Position numbers and translations under genes: made by a program. A stretch of DNA of 64,000 bases from Plasmopara viticola (Eukaryota > Oomycota > Peronosporomycetes > Peronosporales > Peronosporaceae): positions 558,001 through 622,000 of the forward strand of contig MBPM02000012.1 of assembly GCA_001695595.3 (NCBI GenBank), read 5' to 3'. The first letter of the stretch is position 1. The number at the start of each line of letters is the position of its first letter. Positions 43,901-55,900 of the stretch are shown here, one piece after another. Below the pieces are notes generated by a model that was given only the letters and a program-made list of their open reading frames with translations, did no database searches and was not told the origin of the DNA.

Positions 43901-44243
43901 AGCAGACACTCTTTGACCAAGGACACCTACCGTTCAAGCACTATCTTTTTGTGTCACGAAGCCTGTAAGTTAGTGCATTGCACACGACTATAGCCAGCCA
44001 AAACTAGCGACGATCTTCATAACGATATCGATGTCACATAAGGAAGAGACCTTTGGTGTTATGTTTAGGAGTCATTGATGCTCGTGCATAGAATTACCAT
44101 GGTGTAACTATTAAATTACATTGCGTGTATCGAGGGTTGTATTTACCGCTTTTTCAATTCCAGAAGCGTCCAATTGGACTTAGCGGAAGCCGAGTACGTT
44201 TTACTGGCTTTTGCAGGAAGTGTTACAAGATCTAAGGTTTTAA

Positions 44244-44594
44244 ATGAGAATCAACTTTGACGACATTTACGTGTTCACGCAAAACGAAGAGGTCGTTAAA
44301 CGTGTTACGGCTGTAGATCGTGTACTCAAACAATGTGATGAACAGCAGCTTTACATCAAGTTGTCAAATTGCCAGTTCTGCGTGCGTCTAGAAGATTTTG
44401 TCGACCAAATAGACGATCATTGCAGAATGGCCTATGCTCAGGAAAAGAAAGCAAAAGAAGTGCTTCTAAGGCACAATTCAAGGTTTTGTAATGACTTTGT
44501 GCAATTTGTGGGACCACTTCACGTCAGTATAAGAAGAGAGTGTCTTTGGGGGGCGATCAAATGGACGATCGGCTACGCTATATACCAAGCTTAA
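44244..44594 (+). pseudogene. Gypsy reverse transcriptase fragment
   Basis: A 116-codon open piece carries the catalytic F-DD block (MRINFDDIYVFTQNEEVVKRVTAV) and the following VLKQCDEQQLYIKLSNCQF, typical of the gypsy palm and thumb. It is isolated by stops on both sides, so it is a relic. Confidence 0.85.
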
Positions 44595-44930
44595 GCTCAT
44601 TTGACGCTTTCACAAGTTCTTAGTCCTCTGGCCTTTTCAAAGTATTAAGGTCCGAATGGACGCATCAAATTCTGCGATCGTGGAGAGTTAAAGCATCCAG
44701 TTTATTTTCCTGGCCGAAAGATGCAGACAGCCGAGCAAAAGTGCCTTTTACGTAAATAAGAGCTACTTACGATCATGCATGCGCTGGAAGTATGGCGGGT
44801 GTATCTTCTCGATCAACCAATTACGAATTTCAAAACCTTACAGTAGCTTGACGGTTCAATGAGCTAGCTATATGTCAGCCTTAGTTCAACACCGTGGCTG
44901 ATTCATTGTCACGCCATCCAAAATTCAAGA

Positions 44931-45647
44931 GTGTCCAAGTTAGCTAATATGGACTACTTGAAGCGACTAATAATGAAAAGGGAAAGTGAGTCTAAGTGCC
45001 CATTGCATGATGGTGCTTTGTTTTACCAAACAGGCGAGGGTGGGACTCCACAACTGTATATTCCCGAAGACGAACATGTGCGAAAGTGCATCATCCATGA
45101 AAATTACAATATTTTATTGGCAGACCACCAAAATTTTAAAGAAACCCATCCAGCGGTTCGTCAAAAGCACCACAGGCCAAAATTGATGATGTACATCGAA
45201 AGCTATGTCTGCACTTTCAAACTTGTCGGCGCAACAAGGCTAGACAGACTAAACAACCAGGATTACTTCAGTATCTGAATGTGTAAGAGGCAGACGTCCT
45301 CGCAAACTGTTTGCCACCGCCAGCGAAGTAAGAAAGCAATGGAGGCGACGAATCGGGTCCGAGTCCGCTTAACAGCAATGTCACCATTCGCTTAGAAAAT
45401 CCAAGTTCAAAGTGGTTTTAATGCCATCATGAAAGTCGCTGATCGCCGAACAAAAAGGGTTGAGTTCATACCTACGGAGACAACGGGGAATACTACAGAA
45501 ATTGCTAAGATCTTAAAGACGAGATATATAAAGGACCATGACACGTCAAAAACCATTGTCCGAACGAGACACAAAATTCATATTGAAGTTGTGGCAAGCA
45601 ATCGTATCTATTGTTGGGACGCAACACAATTTGGCTTCGGCTTCTAG
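44931..45647 (+). pseudogene. Gypsy integrase fragments
   Basis: The first part (44931-45278) has the pre-integrase PEDEHVRKCIIHENYN and a degraded HHCC finger. The second (about 45420-45647) corresponds to the core start (FNAIMKVADRRTKRVEFIPT, TTEIAKIL), but the catalytic DD35E residues cannot be aligned with confidence. Non-functional. Confidence 0.75.
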
Positions 45648-46440
45648 GCCTTCAACAGATGGATAAGTAGAAAGAACTAAACGTATAGTTGAAATTGGCC
45701 TCCGAGGTGTCGTCAATCTAACACAGAATGATCATGATGGCATTTTGCCTTTGGCTGAGATAGCCCATTATTGACGCGTACACTTTACAGTTGTGATGTT
45801 ACCATTCAAAGTGGATCCAGGGTATGTTCTTTACAGGATGTTGTGGCATAACATCCAGAATTTTACCAGTGGGAAAGTTTGCACAGGAGTTTCGACTGCT
45901 TCAAGACACTTTACTTTAAATCGCACAGGACCGAATGAGCGTAGCACAAGAACGCATGAAGGACTATTATGACAAGTTTTGATTTGTCCAATAATTCGAG
46001 GTTGGCAATATGGTGCTCTTGGCGGCAAGAATTTAGGTGTCCATCACAAAGATTTTGTTCCGTTAAATAAACTCGCGCCAAGATATATTGGCCCATTAAC
46101 GGTCGTGAAGAAAGTTTTGCGAGATCTCTATTACTCGGGATTATTGACAGGATAGAAGGTGCATATAGTATTCCATACTTTATTGCTTAAGTCGTATCGC
46201 GAGGACCCAAGCGTCAACATTAGAGGTCGTGTTGGTCGATGCCTCCAAGCAGGACAGCTCGTTGAAGCTGTCGGACACAATAAGTACAAGAAAACGTGCA
46301 GAACACCTTGGTAAAATCAAGAAGGAAGCCACTTGGGAGACCGTGGAAAATTTAAAGCAGATTTCTGGACTCATCAAGCTCTATCGAAATCTAAAATGAT
46401 GATTTCCAGCTTCTAAATGGGCATCTCCATAAAAGAGGTT

Positions 46441-47101
46441 GTCTAAAATATTTATCGTTTTGCCGGTAATGGCCATTACGCCATACAAGTACATTGCTTG
46501 AATTTAAAAGCTCTCATCTTTTTGACAAGCTTTGATCGTGTCGATCACTTACACACCCATCACAAAAGCTGAAGCAGGAGACCTAACTCTCACTGACCAC
46601 TGATATTCTCCTGGCTTTGAGCGCGGGCGAGTGCAGCTCGCGACCCTTCAAAGCCACTACGGTAGCCCTCTTCGGGGCAGACGCAAATCATGTATCCTAA
46701 TTTGTCGCAGCAAACGCAGTGAATGTTATTTTGCCCTCATTAAGATTTGACCTGAGCCAGCGGACAACACTACTTGGGGATTTTTAGGATAAAAACCTGC
46801 CCATTCGAGTCACTTCGGGGAAGTGATCCTGCCTGTGGTTCTGGTTTGCCTGAAAAGCATTCAGGTAACCCCCTCCATCTATCAAATTGTTGAGTGTGAA
46901 GCGAGCCTAGCCTATAAACACACTCACCACCTCGAGAGTGGTCTTAAATGATGGAGACCGTCGCGTCTATTTCTCCATGATGAGATCTACCCGTTGCAAC
47001 CTGAAGCAACCCACACTGCATGTATTATGAAATCTAGGTCAATAAAAGTCCCGAATAAAGGATATGATGTGTAACAGGGTCCCTCTCTTTCTCCAAAGCC
47101 C
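46441..47101. other. Intergenic, LTR-like in part
   Basis: 46457-46490 resembles 40972-41000 and may be a gypsy LTR remnant. 46600-46990 is GC-richer with short direct motifs and no frame of interest; it could be part of a solo LTR. The last ~100 bp precede the PPR-like gene. I see no clear core promoter. Confidence 0.45.
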
Positions 47102-48086
47102 ATGCTTTTCCGCCCGATCACGTTGGCGCTGCGGCGTCCTTTGGCTTCCATCCGGCCCTTTCACGTGTCCACTGCTCTTCCATCCCCTGCTGCTCGCCCG
47201 GCTGTTGCTCTCAACGCCAAGAGCACGCTCTCTACCGTCAACGACAGCCACAAAGCGACGCTTTTAGAGCACTTGATTGCGCAGCGCCATCCCACGCAGG
47301 CGCTGAGCCTCCTGGCGCAGCTACAGACGCCACCCGATGCATCGGTTTTGAAGAAACTAGCCGTGTTATTGGCTCGACAGAAACAGAATCCTGCTCATGC
47401 GCTGCGGGCTTTCGAGATCCTACGTGAAGTGTACCGATCCCCCGGCTTGATCCCCGACGACTCCCTGAGAGTAGCGTCGATCTACGTAATGGACGCTTGT
47501 CTCCGTTTCCGGAGGCTTCATCATGCCATGGAGGTGCGTTTGATTCCTAATATTATAAAGCGCTCACGGTCTAGAAGCACTCATGTCGTGTCTTTGGTAG
47601 CTTTACGACGAAGCGTCCAACCAGGCCGTCGTGTTGGACTTGCCAGCGTACGACGGGCTTTTGACGGCGTTAGTGAATGCACAGAGATCGGACGAGGCCT
47701 TGGACATCCTGCGCGATATTGTAAATGGCGAAGACGTGTGTCCGGCGGAGCAGACGTGTCTACCCGTGCTTGTCGAGCTGGTCAAGAGCAGAGACTACAC
47801 GGACGCGACGGCGCTTTTGAAGCAGGGACAGGCACGCGGTGTCGCGTTTACAAGTGAAACGTTCCATGTCCTCCTCGAGCTCGCCGAACAAGACGGCGAC
47901 TCGACCGACGCGCTCTTTACGTTTCTCTCCTTTATTGAAGACGCGTGGGAAGAAGTCAAGGTAGGGCATGCAAACGAGGCAAGAACGGATGGAAAAAGCG
48001 ACTGACATTAAGTATGCGCAACCTAGGACTTTGACGCGATCGAAGACGACGTGGATGACCTAGACACGCCTTTTCAACGTCTCTAA
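47102..48086 (+). CDS. Predicted mitochondrial PPR-like repeat protein
   Basis: Spliced CDS join(47102-47533, 47601-47960, 48028-48086 adjusted to 48027-48086), 283 residues. Intron 1 (47534-47600, 67 bp) and intron 2 (47961-48026, 66 bp) have GT-AG ends and keep the frame: HAME|LYDEASNQ and EEVK|DFDAIEDD. Residues 1-25 are basic and hydroxylated, like a mitochondrial targeting peptide (MLFRPITLALRRPLASIRPF). The body consists of paired helices with PPR-like spacing, best seen in AYDGLLTALVNAQRSDEALDI and TFHVLLELAEQDGDSTDALF. The acidic end is DDVDDLDTPFQRL. By family knowledge such proteins bind organellar RNA. A TPR-like protein is the alternative. It converges with the kinesin gene. Confidence 0.78.
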
Positions 48087-48128
48087 CGCTGCGTCGTCAT
48101 CCTGCGCTAGTGGTGGGGACGGCGATGG

Positions 48129-50448
48129 TCAGTGCAGATGACGAGACGAGCCACGGGGGCCAAAGTTGCACGAGGCATTGCGAAGGCCTGGTTGAAGGCG
48201 GCCAATGTGAGGGACGGCGCCGGATTTCTTAAGCCCAGGCAACGCTCGGTGTGGCTGACTGTGCATGGCACTGTTGTTGCTAGTGTGACCAGGGGTCGTT
48301 GGTCTCCGATTCAATGCCTTTTTCTCCAGACACCCCACTCGTGCTTGCAGTTTCGTGATCGCTCCTTCGTACAATTCTTCCATGCGCTGGAGCTAGTAAA
48401 CAACCAGGATGTGAGCGTTCAATAAACCCATTTGCTATATACTACAAGCAAGTCGTTCAACCGTTTCCTTGGGGACAAACTCCGTCTCGAGTTGATCTTG
48501 GAGTTTTTCTCGACTCTTTTCATTCTCAGTCATCTGCAGACACACCACACAAGACTCTCGAGTCAGCATGAACCCTCCATAGTGTCACGTGCGCCATGCA
48601 ACCGACCTGGTCTCGCATCGTGCTCACTTGCTTCTCCAAAGCCGTGACGGTCGCTATCGCCGCGTCGCGTTCCGTCTCCCGATCGCGTTCTTCTTGCACG
48701 AGATCCGCAATGCGTTCCGTCGTATCTTCTTCCAACTGAAAGTACCGGACTTTAAACTCTTTCAACTCCTGGAGCGTATGCAACACTTGCGTCTTTTCAC
48801 CTGCCAACGCGCCTTCGACTTCGTGCCATTCCTGCGAAGCTTCGCTTGCCAGTCGCTTGTACGTTGCAAGCTGCTGGTCGCACGCGGCCTTGACGTGGGC
48901 CACATCCTGCGCATGGCGCGTCACGAGTTGCTCAAGCTCGCCTTGGATCCGATCGACGTTGGGATCGGACGCACGGTCGTGGCGTGTCACCGTGTGCATG
49001 GCTTCCAGCTCGAATTCCAAGTGTTGCACGCGCAAGAGCGCTTTTGTTAGTTGATCCTCGGCCTTCAATGCGCGATGCTCGTGCTTGCTCGCAATGACGT
49101 GCGCTTGTTGCACTTGTTGCTGTTCTTCGTCGAGGGCCTGGCGCATGTCTTCGTACAAGGTACGGTAGTCGAGCACTGACAGAGCCGAACGATGGGCGCG
49201 GACGGCAACTTGCATGGCCCGTTGTCCAAACTGCAGCGTCTGGAGCGTCTCCAACGCTTCAGTGACGGCAGGGGTGACCGTCACAATGAGGGCCGTCTTG
49301 GCGTTGCCCCCGAGGCTGGATTGCAACAAGCGCGTGAGTTTACTATCGCGATACGGCACGTGGTAGGTGGCTGGCGTCTGTTGCGACTGTTTGCTGAGCG
49401 CAGAGATGCAATTGCCAAGCGCAGAGAGACTCAAGTTGATGGCCTTGAGTTCACTGAAATGGCGCCCCAAGACACGCGTCTTCTTTACGCGCTCGGATCC
49501 CGCGAGATCGACGAGGTATAGAGTACTAAGACGAATGACGGGATGTTGTACGGTACGACTGGACGCTACGGGAGGGGCAAACTCGGTCCGTTCGACACGA
49601 AGGACGAGGATGGCGTGGCTACGACTAGAGTGGGCATTCATTTGGGTACTCGAGACGGCACGATTCGTGGTTCCGCGCTGGATCAGCGTGAGGCACTCGT
49701 CCACATTTGTGACGGGTACGAGCGTCGTACCGTCAAGGTAGACACCGCGATCAACGTCTTCGCGCACGAAGATGGTATTGGGTGCCGTTTCCGGGTCCAG
49801 TAAGTCAAAGATGCGTTCACAATAAATCTGGACATAACTGAGAGCAACCGTCGTCTTTGCTTGTGACCGACTTTGCTCTGCGCGAGTAAACAAATCCTCC
49901 AGCGCACGAGGAATCACGCCACGCTGATCGCCATGAATTGCATCGTCGGACCCGACCATGGTGTGGGTTTTACCACTTGCCGTCTGACCGTACGCCAAGA
50001 TGGTACCACTGTACCCGGCCATCACGTCGTCAATAATTGGTGCAGCCACTCGGTCGTACACATGCTGCTGGGTACAGGTCTCACTTAGATTGCCATCAAA
50101 CTGAAAGAGGCGCGCTTCTCCGTGAGCTGCATTAGGCGCTTGGAACGTGACACTTCGATCATCCGACTGCATTGTCACCGATGGTGTTAAGGAACCCGTG
50201 ACTTTCCGTCCCTTTTCCGTGATGAACGTTGCTGGATCCTCATCACAGCTCTCTGGAGTGACTTCAGTCGCACGAGAATGCGCGTCGTTGCCATCTTGAC
50301 GTTGGTTATCCTCTTCGAATTGTTGGCAATACTCGTCGTAACTCCAGCCGTCGCGTTCTCGCTGCAGCAAAGGTCGCACGCGACAGAACACCTTGACCCG
50401 CTCCACAGCTCGAGCGTCAGCCTTTGTGGTTGTCGGAGCTGGATCCAT
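48129..50448 (-). CDS. Kinesin motor protein
   Basis: A microtubule motor with an N-terminal motor domain (residues about 16-415). It has the P-loop GQTASGKT (154-161), switch I NAHSSRSH (271-278), switch II DLAGSE (314-319) and YRDSKLTRLLQSSLGG (366-381). Residues about 425-614 form a coiled coil. Exon 1 is 48607-50448. A GT-AG intron (48534-48606, 73 bp) joins it to MTENEKSREKLQDQL, which continues the coil. That exon would stop at 48435. A GC-AG intron (48393-48449) could instead join it to QRMEELYEGAITKLQARVG and a stop at 48129, for about 729 residues. I prefer the longer model because the coil continues. The subfamily is not assigned; the inserted segment before the P-loop (about 35-105) is unusually long and acidic. 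The stop at 48129 lies 43 bp from the PPR-like stop. Confidence 0.92.
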
Positions 50449-52616
50449 GCAATCTTGCCACGAACTTACTGGGAATTTAATACACGCTCAACGTCGAACA
50501 CGCCTGTGAAACGACCGACTCGCAAACCGTAGCGTACATCATGCAGGTCTAATGTTAGAAAAGCGAGCACGAATTAAAAAGAGGCTTTGGTTTTTAATTC
50601 CTGGCACAAATTCGAATGAGGCCTCTAATATTTGATTATAGATCATGCGGCGAAACTTCGGTTGTGTACCGATCTTTAGGCTCTGTTTGAATCGATTATA
50701 TGTACCACATCCTGTTTCAATCACACAGAAAAAGGATGATGAGTGTGTTTATGATCGAGGTCACTAGTACGAGGTTTAGGCAGGCCACCTATCATTAGGC
50801 TCCTCTGAAAGAAGTAGTCTGGCTTAACAATTTCTTGGCGTATAGAACCCCAAGTAAATTTTAGATACTGGATCCTTGTTTGCTTCGTAAGAGTAAAGAA
50901 ACAGCTTTTCGGTTCACCGAAGAGCTCAGACGGATTGCTCGTAAAAGCCGTCCTTCGAAGCCAGGGAAATACTAGTCATAAGAAAAGGCGATCTGCTGAA
51001 GAAAAAATTATATCCTTACAATAGATGTTTGGTAGATACATACCACGGGACTTTAGCCCCTACGAACCTGACAGCTCTCTCTTAGTCGCGAAGCGCGGTT
51101 CACTGTACAAGCAAAATTGTGAGGATATGGAACTCATGTCAAGCCTTAATAGATGTTGCCGCGTCAAAAAACTTCGCACACAAAGAAACCACTTTGTCAA
51201 GGATGACTTAATTGGCCGATGCACCTTAAAGGAAAGAAATCGAATTCAGTTTAGCTAGCTAAATGAACGATTTTTGCATCCGTAGGGGCGAAACCATCCT
51301 GGCTGTAAAAAAGAAGAACATTGCCATTTGTTATCCGCGACATCAGCGTGCCGTGACGCGAATAGCACAATTCCAGGACAGATTGGTAGGAAAGTCCGTA
51401 TCCCAATTGCTCGCAATAGGGCTTTGATAAGTCAACAGCCAACCCAGAAAATCAATTTGGGCGCAACACACCCAAAATAGATGACAAATGTACATATTCT
51501 TTCGAGTGGTAACTAAATCAAAAATATTTTCATTAGCGGCAATCAAGTACCATTGATAGAGCCGGCGGCTAGCGGTGCATAAAACTATGTTAAAAAGCTG
51601 GTAACGTACCTACCACCAGCGAGTGCATAATTCTCTAGCCATTAGCATACTTTCACAAAATGGCGTGATGTGTATTCGTAGATGTATTAAGCGACCTAAG
51701 GTCAACCTAAAGGCCTTACCTACGAGACTAAATTGCAAATCAAGTTGCCGTTGTGGCTATAAACGTTCCAGCCGAAGGTGCAGTCAAAAGTTTTCAGCAT
51801 TGAGAAGGTTGAGGCTTGTAAAGTAATAATTGCTATTCACGTGCACTACTAAAGATCGAAGGCCAGCTTGAGGCGGTACACCTTTTCTTGGTGATGCCGC
51901 AGTACATTCTATTCCCAATCTCTGGTCCTCTTGGATGGTCACTCACGTCTAGGGTTCGATTCGGATAATGTCTGACCACGTTAGTCCCATAGGCAGCATT
52001 CGTTACGTTTGGGTTTTATGATGTTAAAAGGTCTAAAGATCCGGTATATCCTTTGTATAAGGATATCCAGACGTAAAATTCCTTCCACATGAAAGGAAGG
52101 GCAATTCAAAAAAACCTTGTGTATGACACAAAGTATGTTGTTACTGAGCGCCACTTCTAGTTACAAATGAATTGTGAGCTGGAATGCGTAATTTGGCATG
52201 ACGCGAGGGTCAAAGATCTTGCATATGTATCAACTTTTTTTGCTCAAAAACCAAGCGAATAAAGATCGTGTATGTTGTAATAAGCCAAACAGCGCATTAG
52301 GTACTCTGACAAGGACTTTTCACAAATTTTAATCTCACAAGTAAGTCTATAAGACGATGTCCTGGCATTATCCGACAATCCTTCGACTCTTTGGTATGGG
52401 ACCGGCGTCAAATGGATGCAATATAGGGAGCTGTCAAATCGCAAGTCTGACTAACTCGCATATCTTTGTGAAGAATATACTAGGTGCTACAGCTCTAAAA
52501 TTTCTAACAAGCTCCTGAGACCAAACGCTTAGTCCTGAGCAGGTCACTTTCTTTACACCCTTCAATAAAGAGGTTGTCTCCTCTGATCATAATTCGCCCT
52601 TGGTTAATTCACATAC
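50449..52616. other. Gene-poor AT-rich stretch
   Basis: Only short frames (60-77 codons) that I do not recognise. The first ~100 bp are the kinesin 5' region. No repeat relation to the PME array was noticed. Confidence 0.5.
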
Positions 52617-52628
52617 TATAGTAGGTGT

Positions 52629-52949
52629 TTTTCGGAAAAGGTTGGGGTGACGCCCTCCTTCCAAGCGCGGGGGCTAAATGCTCGCGCGCTTCGGGCAGGT
52701 GCTCTCGGGCATCTGCAGGTCTCTAACGAGTCTCACCCTCGACGCGACGGTCTCCAGCACCAGGGCGCCACCTGGGCTCTTACCAAGTCAGAACTACACA
52801 AAATAATGGAAGTCCCTCACGGCCTCGGTGCTGGCTGCACTGCCCGCCGAACGAGACCCGACGTATGCAGACACCACTCTATGCCGTGGACTAGCCATAG
52901 AGCCTAGCACGTGCATAACTTGGCAACGCGATAACGTAATACAATACAA
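52629..52949 (+). mobile_element. Short retroelement (SINE or truncated LINE)
   Basis: A 321-bp GC-rich block is flanked by the exact 12-bp duplication TATAGTAGGTGT (52617-52628 and 52950-52961). It ends in TAATACAATACAA, like the 3' tails of RTE-type LINEs or SINEs. The 3' half recurs at 1-165. I could not place convincing A and B boxes, so a SINE is not proven. Confidence 0.75.
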
Positions 52950-52961
52950 TATAGTAGGTGT

Positions 52962-55900
52962 CTTCGCAATTTACAAAAGTCTCAAGCGTTTAAACTTTAC
53001 TTTTTTGACTATGACTTAGGTGGTACGATATGTTGCGGGAACAGCTTAAGTCGAGACCAGCAATGACGGCACTTATAAGAATATTTCGAGCAACTAATTT
53101 ATGTTAAGTTTTAGTACAAAGTTCGTCTTGTACTTGCGTTCCTTTTGGTATACACAATCGCGCTTATTACTTTGGATTTCAGCCACTTTATTCCGTGCGT
53201 GTATTGATACACCTAGTCTTGCAGACACAGAGTCTTCGGTTTGCTTATTCACTGTAAGAAGACTAATATCAGCTAACCATTTGGCTGTTCCCCCTCAATC
53301 AGCAATATGGCGGTGTTAAAGAAGCGCAAAGGTTGCTACGTGAAATGGCGTGTAACCAGTCATAATATCGGCGGCATTATACAATGCAAACCATTCGGAC
53401 GTCTTAGCAATCCCGTGCACGCACCTCTTCGACGCTACAATTTACTCGCAAGTTTAAATATTGGTCTTCGGACATATGCTGTGAACATATCAAACCGAGA
53501 GCCGTGCACCTTATATCCCCATTCTTGAAAAGGCACCCCTGCTACTTTATTTGAGTTATTTATTGTGGGTCATGTTGCAAAAAAGCAGTTCGGCTTCCAT
53601 TTCGAATCAATGTAGCCTCGAGCTTAAAGACGCCTACTTTTCTCAAGATGATACAATTGTGCTGCGGTGCATAATGCTGATTTGGCAAGGCTGGATTTGG
53701 CCCCAATAGCAGGCCTTTCAATCGAATTTCCTCACCTACTCCGGATCCTTCTTAGGTCTGGCCTTGCCAATTCTGCGTACTCAACACCGTCTTGATACCT
53801 TTTAAGTAACCTATTCAATAATGATGAGAAACGTATCTTATCTTCCAGTTGAATGACATATAAATTCATTTGCCGCTAATCTCACAAGCCATTTCAAAAT
53901 ACGCCATAAACATCTTATTTTGTACTAAAATAATTTTCAATCCTGTAAGAAACGCAGACTCTCTCGAGCAACTGGTCTCTTTTAGCTCTGTTTTAAGCAA
54001 TTTACGATCTTCAACGAAAACGTTTTTGAGAAGGAGGGTACTTCAATGACAGCTTTAATGGTGTCTTGACGGATCCTGTGAAGGAGCAAGTTGAACTGTC
54101 TGATACATTGCCACTTCTTGATCTAGCTCCGCCCCATTTAATTCCACTCCCAAAGCACTTACCGCGTCCCAACGGCCTTCTTATAGACAATGGTGAAAGT
54201 CCTTGGCCTTGATGACCCCATCAATATTTTCAATAGCGTAAATAATCGCATCTAAATGTGATAAGTCCGTTAATCATTTTCTTCACGCTTGGCAAGTCTT
54301 ACAGACCGCGCCCATTGCGTATTCAGAAGAGCTTTAAAAACTCTTCCAGTCGAGCTCAGTTTGGTGGCATCATTATTGAGTAAAACCCTGTAATCCATTT
54401 ACACATGAATGCCCTCGCTTTAGCCTTTGAGTTAAGCCTGGATGATGCATCTATCTAGAGTTCAATAAGATACACCGCTATACTTGGGCATTCCGCCCAC
54501 CTTTTAAAAAAACGTTATTGTAATACAACACGTTTCGCACGCGTTTTATGACTGCTAGATTTATTCAGTTCACAGTAATATTGTTCTGCTGGCTATTGTT
54601 TACCACACGCCCATGTATGTAAACGAAGACGTTTGGCAGAGCGTCGGCATTGCTTCGATTATAAATTCAACGCGCGAAGCCGCAGGCGTCTGCGGACACT
54701 TTTACGAAGAAAGCCGAAATGCACGCGATCTCTACCGTAATGGAGTAGGTGATGATCTAATGGTCGGGCGACTCCTTGGCAAAAGTAGTAAAGCACTTTT
54801 GATACACCAAGCCTATACAGTAGATCCAGCCTTTGCTGTAGGTGCATTCTTTGACGCATAGGCAATTTTTTGTGTTTTTTTCAAGCAAAACTTTATGAGG
54901 TTGCCTTTGTTATCGTCAAACGACTCAGACGATTGAAACCCATGTTTGCCGTCTACATATTTTGTAACGACGTCGATTTTGAATTTCCGGCTAAATTGCG
55001 ATTGGCTAAGTAAAACTTTAAGCAGAACCGGAACACTAAATGTTAAATGAATGTTATCAATCAGTTTGCAGACTTTGATCTCTCATGACCGTGGCTAGTT
55101 CAAAGCCGTACACCAAAAGATATCATATCTTCTCGCACTGCTCCTCTTTGCGAGATGATGCCGTCACAAATCAGACGAACGCAAACAAAAACTAATCGGT
55201 GAATAGTAAACATTTGTCGCTGGCAAGAAATTCCTGTCCAGCACCCTGGACTGGAATATGACCAACTCACCGCCACGATTGTTAAATCAAAAACATACCC
55301 GGTCGAATTTTATAACCATTAATGACAATTGACGACTTTGTCCAATCTAAAAAACAGAGCTTATGACGACATAAGGCCTTTTTGATTTTGTTATTACTAT
55401 TGAGGTGGTGCATTTGTTTGCATCATTTGATAGCCTTTTGCAAAGACTTTGTTCGACAGAATACTTCCTCGAATTCGTCTGTGCCCGACGAAGGTCAATT
55501 TTGCCTTCTCGAAATCCGTATGGACCATAAATGCTAACAATTTTTTTTAGGTATTTTTCACTTTCTCTGCCACAACGCTACATTAGCTCAAGGTTTGTTG
55601 ATTTGCGTGACTTGACCAGTTCCCTTAGAAAGCTTTCAGATACAACACTCACCATCCAAACGGCTATGAAGCGTATCATCCGTGACCAGACTCAAAACTA
55701 TCGCTAAATCGCCTGAGCCTTTGTAGCACTCTTTATAGCATACAAAAAAGCCTATTGACTAGCATGAGGCGTATATGCAAAAAATATTAAATGTGGCTGT
55801 AAGTAACCATCAAAGCAAGCGAGATGTACTAAATGCAGGCTTCATAGTATATAATTTATATAAAAACATGCGACACTACATCTTCTATGTAGATCGGCCG

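Larger units (their letters stand above)
40955..46440 (+). mobile_element. Ty3/gypsy relic B
   Basis: Remnants appear in gypsy order. The gag side is at about 42050-43100. The protease has an aspartic-protease-like FIDNECN and an IGMMWLREF end (about 43160-43420). RT (44244-44594) has FDDIYVFTQNEEVVKRV. RNase H is at about 44640-44830. An integrase zinc-finger segment (LYIPEDEHVRKCIIHE, 45040-45110), core (about 45430-45640) and chromodomain-type end (ATWETVENLKQISG, about 46330-46370) follow. Every part has stops. 'ttgccggtaa.ggcc' at 40975 and 46460 may mark the two LTRs, so 40955-42050 may include the 5' LTR. Limits are uncertain. Confidence 0.75.

Noticed and set aside
47102..47857. Unspliced 251-codon reading of the PPR-like gene
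   Set aside because: It reads through intron 1 into a low-quality frame; splicing at 47534/47600 restores a repeat-like protein that continues for two more exons.
54613..54861. 82-codon frame in the gene-poor stretch
   Set aside because: Isolated, no recognised motif, no sign of splicing or conservation within the window.
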